From NCBI GenBank assembly GCA_903886975.1, contig CAISOB010000026.1:1-64000 (forward strand): 64,000 nucleotides of DNA. Reading direction: 5' to 3'. The position numbers were made by a program, and so were the translations under genes. Under the pieces are notes generated by a model. It had not been told where the DNA came from. It saw only the letters and a list, made by a program, of their open reading frames with translations, and did no database searches. How positions within the stretch are numbered: the stretch's first letter is position 1; the number at the start of each line of letters is the position of its first letter. This DNA is from an uncultured beta proteobacterium. Lineage in GTDB: Bacteria; Pseudomonadota; Gammaproteobacteria; Burkholderiales; Rhodocyclaceae. This document shows positions 1-8,899 of the stretch, one piece after another.

Positions 1-147
1 GCTGACCTTGAGCGCTTCGGCGGTGGCGCGCAGCGTGATCTGCTGTCCGGGCATCAATCTCCCCGACATCAGGAGCTCGCGAAGCTGCTCATAAACGTCG
101 GTGCTGAGGGTTTGTCTTTGCAGGGGTTTGACGAGTCCGTCGAGCAT
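1..147 (-). CDS. GntR-family transcriptional regulator, N-terminal part (cut by window edge)
   Basis: The first 49 residues read MLDGLVKPL, then the start of a winged-helix GntR domain (LSTDVYEQLRELLMSGRLMPGQ followed by ITLRATAEALKVS, shown here in two pieces). The rest lies outside the window, so the effector domain (FCD type would be usual) cannot be seen. A TATAAT box on the minus strand (164-169) lies only 16 bp from the ATG and abuts a TGTGATCACC palindrome at 170-179, which suggests autoregulation. It is divergent from the alcohol dehydrogenase and probably controls that gene and the adjacent ABC importer. The family call is firm; the regulon is inference from shared palindromes. Confidence 0.88.
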   Translation of the reverse strand, partial: MLDGLVKPLQRQTLSTDVYEQLRELLMSGRLMPGQQITLRATAEALKVS

Positions 148-169
148 GTTCGTGAGTTTATCAATTATA

Positions 170-179
170 TGTGATCACC
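170..179. promoter_or_regulatory. Probable GntR operator, autoregulatory copy
   Basis: TGTGATCACC, a near-perfect palindrome centred on GATC, directly beside the TATAAT box (164-169, minus strand) of the GntR gene. The same core occurs at 370-379, 392-401 and 6345-6354. Confidence 0.55.
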
Positions 180-369
180 GTAACACAAATGTTCGGCCTT
201 TGTTTCATCGCGGCGCGGTCGGCGGTATGAAAATTTCATGCGTCGGCGAGCGTCCGCGAAACTTCGCTAGGCCTTGAATGGCGGGAATTATCTTGGTCTT
301 ATACGACTTTCACGTCAAAGCGTCTTCTGAACTGGGCGCGCGACAAAATTATTGTAATTCGCGAGGTTT

Positions 370-401
370 TGTGATCATATATCTCCGGTCATGTGATCAT
401 A
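370..401. promoter_or_regulatory. Tandem operator pair upstream of the alcohol dehydrogenase
   Basis: TGTGATCATA occurs at 370-379 and again at 392-401, a 22-bp repeat distance (about two helical turns, same DNA face). The pair lies about 155 bp before the dehydrogenase start. The whole 148-556 stretch is non-coding and serves as the divergent control region; apart from these palindromes I see no gene in it. Confidence 0.6.
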
Positions 402-556
402 GATCAGAGAAGCAGAAAATGGTGGTGGCTACTTCCCTGACAGACAGATCAACCGTCGTCGGAGGGGTCCGTTGACCAGCGCGCTGCGGCGCGGGGAACG
501 AGCCGGGTGCGAGTTCCGGGCTAGAGAATTCATCGTAATCAAGAAGGAAACGCGAA

Positions 557-1582
557 ATGAAAATGAAGGCGGCATTGGTAACCGACGTGCACAAGGTTTC
601 GATTCAGGAGATAGACCGGCCGGTGCTCAAGGACGACGAGGTCCTGATCAAGGTGAAAACGGTCGGTGTCTGCGGTTCGGATCTTCACCTCTTCAGGGGC
701 ACGCATGCGTTCCGTAAACCGCCGGCGATTCTGGGGCATGAAATCGCCGGCGACGTCGTCGAGATCGGCAAGAGCGTCAAGACCGTGCGCATCGGCGATC
801 GCGTCACCGTCGAGCCGCAGTATGGCTGTGGCGACTGCGAGTTCTGCCGGCAGGGCCTGGTGAATCTGTGCAACAGCAAGGTCGTTCCCGGAACGGCCAA
901 GTGGATCGGTGTCTTCGTTCAGTACTTCAATGCGCCCGAAAAGACGATCTACAAGTTGAACGATGCTGTCAGCTACAAGATGGGAACGATGATCGAGCCG
1001 CTCGCCGTCGCGGTTCGCGCACTGCGGCGGGCGACGGTGAAAGAAAAGGATTGTCTCGTCATCCTCGGCGCCGGGACGATCGGTCTGCTCTGCCTCGTCG
1101 TCGCCAAGCAGATGGGCTACAAGAATGTCGTCTGCACCGATACCGCTGAATTCAACCTGGCGATGGCGCTCAAGCACGGGGCGACGCTGGCGATCAATCC
1201 GCTCGAAGGCGACGTCGTCGCTGCCGTGAAGAAGCTGACGGGCGGCAAGGGCGCCGATCTGGCGCTGATCGCGGCGGGCGCCAGCAACATCCTCGACCAG
1301 GCTTCGGCGTGCGTGCGCAAACGCGGCGAGATCGGCGTCGTCGCGATGATCACCGAGAAGATTCCCTTCTATTCGTACCAGATCGTCTTCAACGAACAGA
1401 CGATGTACGGCGCCATGACTTACGCGACGAAGGATTTCGAGGAAGCCGCGGAGATGGTCAACAACGGCCTCGACCTCAACGATTTCATCACGCAGACGAT
1501 GGACCTCGAGCACACGCAACAGGGCCTCGACGTGCTTAGCCAGAAGAAGGACAGCGTCGTCAAGGTGATGATCGAACTGTAG
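557..1582 (+). CDS. Zinc-dependent medium-chain alcohol/polyol dehydrogenase
   Basis: 341 residues, a full-length MDR-superfamily enzyme. The catalytic zinc site is visible as GVCGSDLH (Cys near 38) and GHE (His near 61). The structural zinc loop has four Cys in CGDCEFCRQGLVNLC. The Rossmann motif GAGTIGLLC marks the NAD(P) domain. Such enzymes oxidise polyols, threonine or secondary alcohols; the closest visible flavour is sorbitol or threonine dehydrogenase, but the substrate cannot be fixed. AAGAAGGA precedes the ATG. It is convergent with the Liv-type importer and shares operator-like palindromes with it, so it probably acts on the imported compound. Confidence 0.9.
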   Translation: MKMKAALVTDVHKVSIQEIDRPVLKDDEVLIKVKTVGVCGSDLHLFRGTHAFRKPPAILGHEIAGDVVEIGKSVKTVRIGDRVTVEPQYGCGDCEFCRQGLVNLCNSKVVPGTAKWIGVFVQYFNAPEKTIYKLNDAVSYKMGTMIEPLAVAVRALRRATVKEKDCLVILGAGTIGLLCLVVAKQMGYKNVVCTDTAEFNLAMALKHGATLAINPLEGDVVAAVKKLTGGKGADLALIAAGASNILDQASACVRKRGEIGVVAMITEKIPFYSYQIVFNEQTMYGAMTYATKDFEEAAEMVNNGLDLNDFITQTMDLEHTQQGLDVLSQKKDSVVKVMIEL

Positions 1583-1593
1583 CCGGGATGCCA

Positions 1594-1617
1594 CGGCGCG
1601 CCGAAACGGACGCGCCG
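1594..1617. terminator. Possible stem-loop between convergent genes
   Basis: CGGCGCG (1594-1600) pairs with CGCGCCG (1611-1617) around a 10-nt loop, just after the dehydrogenase stop and before the end of the opposing livF. There is no T-run, so intrinsic termination is uncertain. Confidence 0.3.
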
Positions 1618-1654
1618 CGGTCACGAATGCCGGGCGAAGCCTACCTTCGTCGCC

Positions 1655-2386
1655 TCACGCCGAAGCGGCGAGGCCTCCGAGATAAGCCGCGCGCACCTGC
1701 TTGTTGCCCCACAATTCGTTCGGTGTGCCGGACACCAAGAGCACACCGGCGTCAAGTACATAGGCGCGATCGGCGACGGCCAACGCCACGCTGGCGTTTT
1801 GCTCGACCAGCAGCACCGTCGTTCCGCGCTGACGGATCTCCGCAATGATCTTGAAGACCTGCTGGACAATCTTGGGGCCGAGGCCGAGCGACGGCTCGTC
1901 GAGAAGCAGCAATTTCGGCTTGGCCATGAGACCGCGCGCCACGGCGACCATCTGCATCTGGCCACCGGACAAAGTCCACGCATAAGCGTGCTCAAGCGCT
2001 TTGAGATCGGGGAAGAAATCGAACATGGCATCGACCTCTTTCTTGAGCTGCGTCGCCGGCGCCCCGCGCCGGTTGGACGAACCGAGCAGGATGTTGTCGC
2101 GCACCGAAAGGCCCGGGAACAGGCGTCGCCCTTCGGGCACATAGGCGATCTCGAGACGGGCGATGGCCGCGGTTTTGAGGCCGAGAATCGGGGCGCCGTT
2201 AAAAACGATCTCCCCCGAGACATTGGCCATCAGCCCCGAGATGGCGCGCAAGGTGGTGCTCTTGCCCGCGCCGTTGGACCCGAGCAGGGCCACGATCTCG
2301 CCCTCTTCGACACAGAGGTCGAGCCCTTTGAGGACCTCGCCGGCGTTGTAGCGCGCCGTCAGTCCCTTGATCTCAAGCAGTTTCAT
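1655..2386 (-). CDS. livF: ABC transporter ATP-binding protein, LivF type
   Basis: 243 residues from the ATG at 2386 (MKLLEIKGL); a longer frame exists but the extra residues are not LivF-like. Walker A is GSNGAGKST, the signature is LSGGQMQM, and Walker B is LLLLDEPSLGL. LivF is the second ATPase of branched-chain amino acid type importers, at the cytoplasmic face. Its start overlaps the end of the livM-livG fusion by 14 nt, so translation is probably coupled. Family members also import amides, urea and aromatic acids; the substrate here is unknown. Confidence 0.93.
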   Translation of the reverse strand: MKLLEIKGLTARYNAGEVLKGLDLCVEEGEIVALLGSNGAGKSTTLRAISGLMANVSGEIVFNGAPILGLKTAAIARLEIAYVPEGRRLFPGLSVRDNILLGSSNRRGAPATQLKKEVDAMFDFFPDLKALEHAYAWTLSGGQMQMVAVARGLMAKPKLLLLDEPSLGLGPKIVQQVFKIIAEIRQRGTTVLLVEQNASVALAVADRAYVLDAGVLLVSGTPNELWGNKQVRAAYLGGLAASA

Positions 2387-4115
2387 TGCGCGGCTCCCCC
2401 AGATAGGCGGCGATGACCTCAGGATGGGTAAACACCGAGCGCGGATCGTCATCGGCGATCCGCCGTCCGAAGTTCAAAACCGTGATGTGATCGGCCACTT
2501 GTTCGATCAGCCGCATGTCGTGGTCGATGATGAAGATGGTCGTCCCATGGCCCTTCAGTCGCTGCAGCAGTTCGGCCATCTCGGTCTTTTCAGTCGAATT
2601 GAGACCTGCGGCAGGTTCATCGAGCAACAGGATTTCCGGCGAACCGGCCAGGGCGCGCGCAATCTCGACATAGCGCTGATGACCATAGGGAAGATCGCCA
2701 ACCGGCAGATGCGCCCGATCACGCAAGCCAACGAAATCGAGGGCGGCCAGCGCGCGCTCGGTAACGTCGTCAATGCCCTCGACATCGTTGCCGCGGCGCT
2801 CGGCGCCAATGATCACGTTCTCCAGCACGGTAAGGCCGCGGAACACGCGGATGTTCTGGAAGGTCCGGCACATGCCGAGCCGGGTACGGTCATGCGGCTT
2901 CAAGGCGGTAATATCCTGCCCGGACAGTTTGACCGTGCCGGCGGTCGCCACGTAGAGACCGGTGATCAGATTGAGCATGGTCGTCTTGCCCGATCCATTC
3001 GGTCCGATCAAGGCGTGAACCGACCCCTTGCGCACCTTGACATCGACCCCGTCGACCGCCTTCAGACCGCCGAAATACTTGGCCAGGCCAATCGTCTCGA
3101 GCACGATCTCGTCCGAAACGGTGGCCGAGCGTGAGAGCAGTGGCAAGGGCTTGACCGGCGCGCTGCCGATTGGCGCTGTCTTGAACAAATACTTGGAAAC
3201 CAAACCCCAAACACCGCGTGGCATGAAGATCATGATCGCGATCACCGCGCCGCCATAGACCGCAAGATAGATCTGCCGCAAGAACCGCAGCCACTCCGGC
3301 AGGACGACCAGCAGGACGGTACCGATCAGGGCGCCGAATGCCGATTCCACGCCACCGAGCAAGGCCATGGTCAGCAGCACCACCGATTCGCCAAAGCTGA
3401 ACTGGTCGGGACTGATGTAGTTGAAGGCGCCGGCGAACAGGCCGCCGCCCAAACCGGCCAGCGCGGCGCAGATACCGAAGGCAACCGTCTTGGTGAAGAA
3501 GACGTCGACGCCGCAGGTACTGGCGGCGATTTCGTTGTCGCGCACCGCCTGCATGGCGCGTCCGAGCCGGCTGGCTTTGAGCACATAGGCAAAGACAAGA
3601 ACCGCCACGAGGCAGACGAGGCACAATCCCAGATAGGTCGAGCCGCCGCCAAAACCGGCCGGTCTCGGAATCTTGGTAATGCCGTCCGGGCCGTGCGTAA
3701 AGCCGGCCCAGTTGGTCAGCACCATGGTAACAATCATCTGGAAGGCAATGGTTACCATGCCAAGGTAATGGCCATTGAGGTTCAAAGTCGTGAGGCCAAG
3801 GAAAATTCCGACCAGGCCCGTGATCACGACGCCGAGGAACAGGGCAACGAAGAACGGAATGCCATAGTCGCCGGTCCCCAGCCCGACGCAATAGGCTCCG
3901 ATACCGAGGAAGGCAGCCTGACAGAGGGCGAACTGGCCGCAATAGCCCAGCACGATCACCAGACCGACCACGGCGATGGCGTAGTTCGCCGCATGCATTA
4001 GGATGTTGAGGTAATAACCCTCGCTCGGCGCGATGAACGCGATGGCCATCACTGCGGCAAAGCCGATGAGTCCGTAGGTTATGGTTTTTTGGCGGAAAGC
4101 GGCGGCAGTACTCAT
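2373..4115 (-). CDS. Fused LivM permease and LivG ATPase of a branched-chain amino acid type importer
   Basis: 580 residues. Residues 1 to about 320 are a polytopic membrane domain typical of LivM (many hydrophobic segments, including GLGTGDYGIPFFVALFLGVV). Residues from about 335 on are an ABC domain with Walker A GPNGSGKTT, signature region LPYGHQRYVEIARAL, and Walker B ILLLDEPAAGLN. The usual livM and livG are separate genes; fused forms are known in other proteobacteria. There is one continuous frame across the junction near residue 325, so it is a true fusion, not an annotation artefact. livH lies 10 bp upstream. Confidence 0.93.
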   Translation of the reverse strand: MSTAAAFRQKTITYGLIGFAAVMAIAFIAPSEGYYLNILMHAANYAIAVVGLVIVLGYCGQFALCQAAFLGIGAYCVGLGTGDYGIPFFVALFLGVVITGLVGIFLGLTTLNLNGHYLGMVTIAFQMIVTMVLTNWAGFTHGPDGITKIPRPAGFGGGSTYLGLCLVCLVAVLVFAYVLKASRLGRAMQAVRDNEIAASTCGVDVFFTKTVAFGICAALAGLGGGLFAGAFNYISPDQFSFGESVVLLTMALLGGVESAFGALIGTVLLVVLPEWLRFLRQIYLAVYGGAVIAIMIFMPRGVWGLVSKYLFKTAPIGSAPVKPLPLLSRSATVSDEIVLETIGLAKYFGGLKAVDGVDVKVRKGSVHALIGPNGSGKTTMLNLITGLYVATAGTVKLSGQDITALKPHDRTRLGMCRTFQNIRVFRGLTVLENVIIGAERRGNDVEGIDDVTERALAALDFVGLRDRAHLPVGDLPYGHQRYVEIARALAGSPEILLLDEPAAGLNSTEKTEMAELLQRLKGHGTTIFIIDHDMRLIEQVADHITVLNFGRRIADDDPRSVFTHPEVIAAYLGEPRNETA

Positions 4116-4125
4116 GGAATCGACC

Positions 4126-5001
4126 TCACGCTTTCTCGGAAATACGTTCGCCGAACAAACCCTGCGGACGAACCAGAAGCACGATGATGAGAATGATGAA
4201 GGCGAAGGCGTCGCGGTACGGCACCGAAATATAAGCGGCGCCCAAGGTCTCGACGATGCCGATGATGAGGCCGCCGAAGATGGCGCCAGGAATCGAACCG
4301 AAACCGCCGATGATATTGGCGGCGAATGCCTTGACCCCGATCAGCGCGCTGATGCCGACCGAGACGTAGAGAATCGGCGCGATCAGGATGCCGGCCAGAC
4401 CGCCCAGCGCCGCACTGTAGGCGAAGATGCCCATGACGATCAGCGCGGTGGGTATGCCCAGAATGGCGGCCATCTCCCGGTCTTGCGAGGTGGCCTGGAT
4501 CTTCTTGCCGATCGTGGTTTTTTCGAAGACCAGGTATTGCAGGGAAACCAGAACGGCCGTCACCACGATGATCGACAGATACTGCGAATCCATGTAGATG
4601 GGACCGACGAGAAAACCCTCGCCCTCGAACAAGCCGCGCAACACCTGCGGGCTGGGACCGTAGGCGGCAAGCACCGTGTTGTCGAGCAGGATGCCGGCAC
4701 CGATGGTGCTGATGATGACCGCGATCGGATTGCGGTCACGCAAGGGCCAATAGGAAACGCACGCGAACAGCACGCCAAACACCGCCATCAGCACCACCGC
4801 AAGGAACAGCGACAGCCCGTAGTTCAAGCCCAGGCTCGCAAACAGGATCACCATGAAATAGGCGCCCAGCATCGAGAACTGGCCCTGCGCGAAATTGACG
4901 ATGTTCGCCGCACGAATCAGAAGAACGAAACCAAGAGACACCAGGGCATAGATGCTGCCGATGCAAATCCCGGTGAACAGTAGCTGAGGAAGCATTGACA
5001 T
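4126..5001 (-). CDS. livH: ABC transporter permease, LivH type
   Basis: 291 residues, almost wholly hydrophobic helices, opening GICIGSIYALVSLGFVLL and then the conserved ANIVNFAQGQFSMLGAY, the classic LivH N-terminal signature. It forms the membrane channel with the LivM half of the neighbouring fusion. Two in-frame ATGs (5001 and 4995) are possible starts. It sits between the binding protein gene and the fusion gene in one operon. Confidence 0.94.
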   Translation of the reverse strand: MSMLPQLLFTGICIGSIYALVSLGFVLLIRAANIVNFAQGQFSMLGAYFMVILFASLGLNYGLSLFLAVVLMAVFGVLFACVSYWPLRDRNPIAVIISTIGAGILLDNTVLAAYGPSPQVLRGLFEGEGFLVGPIYMDSQYLSIIVVTAVLVSLQYLVFEKTTIGKKIQATSQDREMAAILGIPTALIVMGIFAYSAALGGLAGILIAPILYVSVGISALIGVKAFAANIIGGFGSIPGAIFGGLIIGIVETLGAAYISVPYRDAFAFIILIIVLLVRPQGLFGERISEKA

Positions 5002-5105
5002 CGCGGATCCCGGTATTCCTGAAGGGTGAAAACAACCCCGGCCTCCCCTGTGCAGCTTCGGGTGAGGCCGGGACGGTTCGTAAAAGCCGTTACCAGATCA
5101 ACGGA

Positions 5106-6248
5106 TCACTTGTCGAAGGTGATCGTGCGATTGAAGACGATCTTGCCTTCCTTGTTCTGCACGATGTTGTAGCCGCGCAGGCCCTCGCCGTTCTTGTCAT
5201 AATTGTAGACGCCTTCCGTACCGCGGAAATCCTTGAGCGCAAGCAAAGCGGCGCGGATCTTGTCGGGGGCCGTGCTATTGGCGGCCTTGATCGCCGCGGC
5301 AAGCAACATGACCGAATCATAAGGCCAGCCCGAAGTGTAGTCGGCAAGGCGACCGAGCTTCTTGTTGAATTCCTCGGAGAATGACTTTGCTTCGGGATTG
5401 GCCTCAGCCGCGAAATCGGCCACCGAATACGTATCGTACAATGCCGGGCCGGCCAGATTGCGGGCGGTGGTGGTCGACACCGAAGGCGAGCCGACCCATG
5501 GCGCCGTCACGCCGAACTGCTTGAACTGGCGGGCCAGCAGACCGACATCGGTCTCGTAGGCGACGTAGCTGGAGATGATATCGGCGCCCGACTGGCGAAC
5601 GGCAAGGACGACCGGGGTGAGGTCGGTCTGCCCGTTGTTGATGCTCTGCACGACAACCGGTTCGACGCCCAATTCCTTGAGCGCGGCGATCAGCGCTTTC
5701 GAGCCGTTGGTACCGAACGCATCGGTCGAATGAACGATCGCCCACTTTTTCTTCTTCAGGACGTTGACGCCATAGTCGGCAATGACCTTGGCCGAGTAGG
5801 CATCGCTCGGACGAGCCCGGAAGAACCAGGGATTGCCCGTGGTCGTCAGGGTCGGATCGGTGCCGCCGAAGAATACCGGCAGACCGGCTTTCTTGGAGTC
5901 CTCGGAGATGGCGTTCATCTGGGTGGAACGCAAGGAAGCGACGACCGCGACCAGATCGCCCCGATTGATCAGTTTAGAGAAAGCCAGGACCATGCCGGGA
6001 TTGGTCGCCTGGTCATCCTCGGTGACCAGTTCGAGCTTCTTGCCGAGAACGCCGCCCGCCGCGTTGATCTTCTCGACCCCGAGTTTGGCGCCCTCGGTCT
6101 GCAACAGGCCAATCTCAGCGATCGGCCCGGTCATCGGCACGATCAGCCCGACCTTGATGGTCTCCTGGGCCGAAGCTGCGGTTGAAAAGCCGGCCAGGAT
6201 GCCCAGCGCAGACACTAAAGCAAGTACGAAACGACTTGAAAATCGCAT
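5106..6248 (-). CDS. livJ: Periplasmic substrate-binding protein, LivJ/Leu-Ile-Val-binding family
   Basis: 380 residues with a clear signal peptide (MRFSSRFVLALVSALG, then cleavage after ASA-Q). The mature start ETIKVGLIVPMTGPIAEIG is typical of type I periplasmic binding proteins of the Liv family. A perfect Shine-Dalgarno AAAGGAGG lies 6 nt before the ATG, which suits its need for excess over the membrane parts. It is the first gene of the importer operon and carries two palindromic operator-like sites about 100-130 bp upstream. Ligand unknown; the symbol reflects the family, not proven leucine binding. Confidence 0.92.
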   Translation of the reverse strand: MRFSSRFVLALVSALGILAGFSTAASAQETIKVGLIVPMTGPIAEIGLLQTEGAKLGVEKINAAGGVLGKKLELVTEDDQATNPGMVLAFSKLINRGDLVAVVASLRSTQMNAISEDSKKAGLPVFFGGTDPTLTTTGNPWFFRARPSDAYSAKVIADYGVNVLKKKKWAIVHSTDAFGTNGSKALIAALKELGVEPVVVQSINNGQTDLTPVVLAVRQSGADIISSYVAYETDVGLLARQFKQFGVTAPWVGSPSVSTTTARNLAGPALYDTYSVADFAAEANPEAKSFSEEFNKKLGRLADYTSGWPYDSVMLLAAAIKAANSTAPDKIRAALLALKDFRGTEGVYNYDKNGEGLRGYNIVQNKEGKIVFNRTITFDK

Positions 6249-6344
6249 GGTATGCCTCCTTTATTATCCAAACCGATTGATATCGGTCACTCTCGACGAC
6301 AGAGACAATCAACATCATTGTTCCGTCGTCAAATATCAGTGATG

Positions 6345-6378
6345 TGTGATCACATTATATTTTTTGTATGTGACCACA
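6345..6378. promoter_or_regulatory. Pair of operator-like palindromes upstream of the Liv importer
   Basis: TGTGATCACA (6345-6354, perfect palindrome) and TGTGACCACA (6369-6378) are spaced 24 bp start to start, in an AT-rich patch before livJ. They match the sites at 170, 370 and 392. They point to shared control of importer, dehydrogenase and regulator by the GntR protein at the window edge. Confidence 0.6.
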
Positions 6379-6779
6379 AATTTCTCCGAAAAACAAGAGT
6401 TTTAACAAAGTGCATCACTCTGTCAAAACTCAATGAGATGGGCTCTCGTTTTCAGGCGGGGACTGGGGTTTGTCGTCAATCGTGGAGTTCACCGGGCCAA
6501 GCGGCCATCTGCTTTGCATCGTATTGCCGACGGATAGCCAGTCATGCCTGCTCGCGAACCCGGTTGCAAGAGACCTCGATGCACTCGGTGATTTCATTCT
6601 TTGCCTGGTCTCGGGCAGGAAAACGACGATGATGAACGAACTCGTTTTTCAGTGATCCCCAGAAGCTTCACATCGGCGCATTGATGCTCCCCCTTCGGAC
6701 GAGTGTTTTCTTGCCGTCCGTATCGTCACGTCACGTTTCGTGCGAACACGATGATGATCGTGACCAACGCATCGTAGGT
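6379..6779. other. Non-coding stretch between livJ and the serine protease gene
   Basis: No convincing gene. A 61-codon TTG-initiated frame at 6470-6655 (+) has fair amino acid composition but no recognisable family and no clear ribosome binding site. Confidence 0.4.
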
Positions 6780-7814
6780 TCAATTCTTTGTGTAAAGGAG
6801 AACCGTACTATCACTGATTGAGCGCAGGGCAAAATTGTTCTTGCTGACTTCAAATTGCCGGTAGCAGTCTTGCAGCACTTTATATGGCGACTCCGAACTT
6901 CCCCGCCGAGGGTTCACCATTAAGCAGATCTGGTTTCCGCTGTCCTTGAAGCGGAAGGTTCCGTAAAACTCCTGCCGCGTCGCGGGATCTCGCACGGTCA
7001 AATTGCCATTCGTTCTGAAATCAAGCTGCATCCCGGCAATGAAAGACCCCTTGTTGCTTACAAGCACGAAATTCTCAAAGTGTTTTCGCATCTCTTCGCT
7101 TGGCAACTGCCGTTCTTCCGGTGCGCTTGCCACAGCGGGAATTTTGGCGCTGGGCGCGGCCGTCCGTTGATCGTCGCGTAACTTTTCGAGTGCGATCTTC
7201 GAGCGCGCCGGCACGTCGTTTATCCATTCGGCGGGACGGGCGAAATATTGATTCTGTGCATCAAGGCTATTCCAGGTGGTGATTCCCAGTAACCGTCCCT
7301 GCTGATCAAACAGGCCACCGCCACTCAATCCTGGAGAAATCGGAATGCTGATCTGGATGTTTTGTATGGCGTCATTGCGCCCCCTGGGAAGCGACGATAC
7401 AAGTCCGTCGCTCAAGGACTGTTCGGCCCCGCGCGGCACCCCAATCGCGTAAACCCTTTGGCCGACCCGGATCGAGGCGAGGGGAGCAATTTGTACGGGC
7501 GGTGCCACCATATCCTTGGCGCGCAGAATGCATAGGTCGCGCTCAATGTCCGGGTTGAGCAGACGCGCGTCATGCTGCATGTTCTCGCGCTTGACAGTGA
7601 TCGTTTGGACCCTCGCCAACACATGACAATTGGTGACCAGTTCTTCCGGACCGATTACGACGGCACTACCGCCGCCGGTGCGGGAGCCAGCGGCGTCATA
7701 GACCGACACGGCCCAGATGCTCGGTGAGAGTCGTTCGAAGAGTTGGTCGGGTTCGAGAGCGAACACGATGTCGGATGTGAACAACAAGGCAGACGCCAGC
7801 AGAATTCGAATCAT
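6780..7814 (-). CDS. Secreted trypsin-like serine protease (S1/HtrA-like fold)
   Basis: 344 residues from the ATG at 7814, chosen because AGAAGGA lies at normal distance and it opens directly with a signal peptide (MIRILLASALLFTSDIVFA). The triad is readable: His in LVTNCHVLA, Asp in ERDLCILRA, Ser in PGLSGGGLF (HtrA enzymes have GNSGG). After about residue 220 the protein continues into a roughly 120-residue C-terminal region without a visible PDZ motif. Likely a periplasmic protease. It stands alone; no operon partner is evident. Confidence 0.82.
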   Translation of the reverse strand: MIRILLASALLFTSDIVFALEPDQLFERLSPSIWAVSVYDAAGSRTGGGSAVVIGPEELVTNCHVLARVQTITVKRENMQHDARLLNPDIERDLCILRAKDMVAPPVQIAPLASIRVGQRVYAIGVPRGAEQSLSDGLVSSLPRGRNDAIQNIQISIPISPGLSGGGLFDQQGRLLGITTWNSLDAQNQYFARPAEWINDVPARSKIALEKLRDDQRTAAPSAKIPAVASAPEERQLPSEEMRKHFENFVLVSNKGSFIAGMQLDFRTNGNLTVRDPATRQEFYGTFRFKDSGNQICLMVNPRRGSSESPYKVLQDCYRQFEVSKNNFALRSISDSTVLLYTKN

Positions 7815-8215
7815 ACGAAAAGGTCCTTCTTCATGAGAATGCGATTTCCATCGGAAGCGAACGCGCAATCGCACATCGTGACGCCTCCCGGCCCTCTCTA
7901 TTTTCCCGTATTATGCCACCGACGTCTAAGCCCCTGCGATTTCCCCGTTGGTCTTTCGCACCAACCCGAAAGAGCTCTATCTCGCAATTCGGCGGCTCCA
8001 ACTTTCGTTCTGACCTTTGCCGTCCCACATACTGATTCGATAGCGGCGCTAGACTCGCCAAACTAAGCACCTTGTCTTGCGCATAGAAGGTGCGCATGGC
8101 CCAGACGCCAGGGACGCAGGCGTTCGGAGATATCCTCCGGCGCCTGCTCGCCGACGGCCGGCTAAAGTCTTAAGACAAGCTCAAGCCACAGCCGCCGGTG
8201 TCCCGATCCCTGGCT
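7815..8215. other. Non-coding gap
   Basis: About 400 bp between the protease start and the end of the lipoprotein gene. It should hold the protease promoter, but I see no feature I can defend. Confidence 0.35.
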
Positions 8216-8899
8216 TCACCGCGCGGCTGGCAGTAGATCCTTTAGATCATCGAGAGTCATTGCAGGCTTCGTAACGCTTTCGACACGGTTTACCGTGTCG
8301 GCGGGACCACCGAACACCGGAGCCCCTTGAATCTGCATTTGCAGTGCGCTTAGCGCTTTTTCGCTGGCGGTCTTTGCAGCCAGGGGATGATCTTTGATGA
8401 TTTCACTCACGGCAATCAGGCCGCCATCCGCCGTCACCGTTGTTTTCCAGATTTCGTGCTGAGCGGCATCGGCGGCTACGCAATCGATACTTACGCTGAA
8501 ATCGGTGGGCGGCCAAAAGAAGGCGTTGCGTGAGGACGACGTCGTGGTAATCGTGGGCGTGAATATCCAAGTGATATCTTTGCTTTGCAGATAAGCCTGA
8601 TCCTTGACATCCTTAACCGCGTAGGCTGCGCTGAATACATTGGACAGGACCCGTGCAAGCCCGGTCTCGAGATCGGCATAAGGCAAATACCTGACCGAGT
8701 CGCCGCCACCTCCCGGGGTCGTCACCTCGAGCGCCCTGTTCTGCGCCGAAATGAAGTACCCGACTGACTTTTCGATTTTCGGCTGAACAACATCCGAAGC
8801 GATTCTGCCGAGATTCGGCGAAATTGAGATCTGGTGGGCACAGCCGCTGCAGAGTGCAGCAACGGCAAATACCAATAGTGCGCCTCTTAGCGATTTCAT
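8216..8899 (-). CDS. Predicted lipoprotein of unknown function
   Basis: 227 residues from the ATG at 8899. The N-terminus MKSLRGALLVFAVAALCSGC is a lipoprotein signal with lipobox LCSGC (Cys 20), so the protein should be lipid-anchored in the envelope. The mature part has no family I recognise. It is alpha/beta in character, with a serine/threonine-rich TTTSSSRNAFFWPPTDF segment around the middle. A longer frame starts at 8971, but its extra 24 residues would mask the signal. Single-gene unit. Confidence 0.75.
   Translation of the reverse strand: MKSLRGALLVFAVAALCSGCAHQISISPNLGRIASDVVQPKIEKSVGYFISAQNRALEVTTPGGGGDSVRYLPYADLETGLARVLSNVFSAAYAVKDVKDQAYLQSKDITWIFTPTITTTSSSRNAFFWPPTDFSVSIDCVAADAAQHEIWKTTVTADGGLIAVSEIIKDHPLAAKTASEKALSALQMQIQGAPVFGGPADTVNRVESVTKPAMTLDDLKDLLPAAR

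Noticed and set aside
6470..6655. 61-codon frame with TTG start
   Set aside because: No ribosome site, no family, and placed in non-coding DNA; could be a remnant but cannot be supported.
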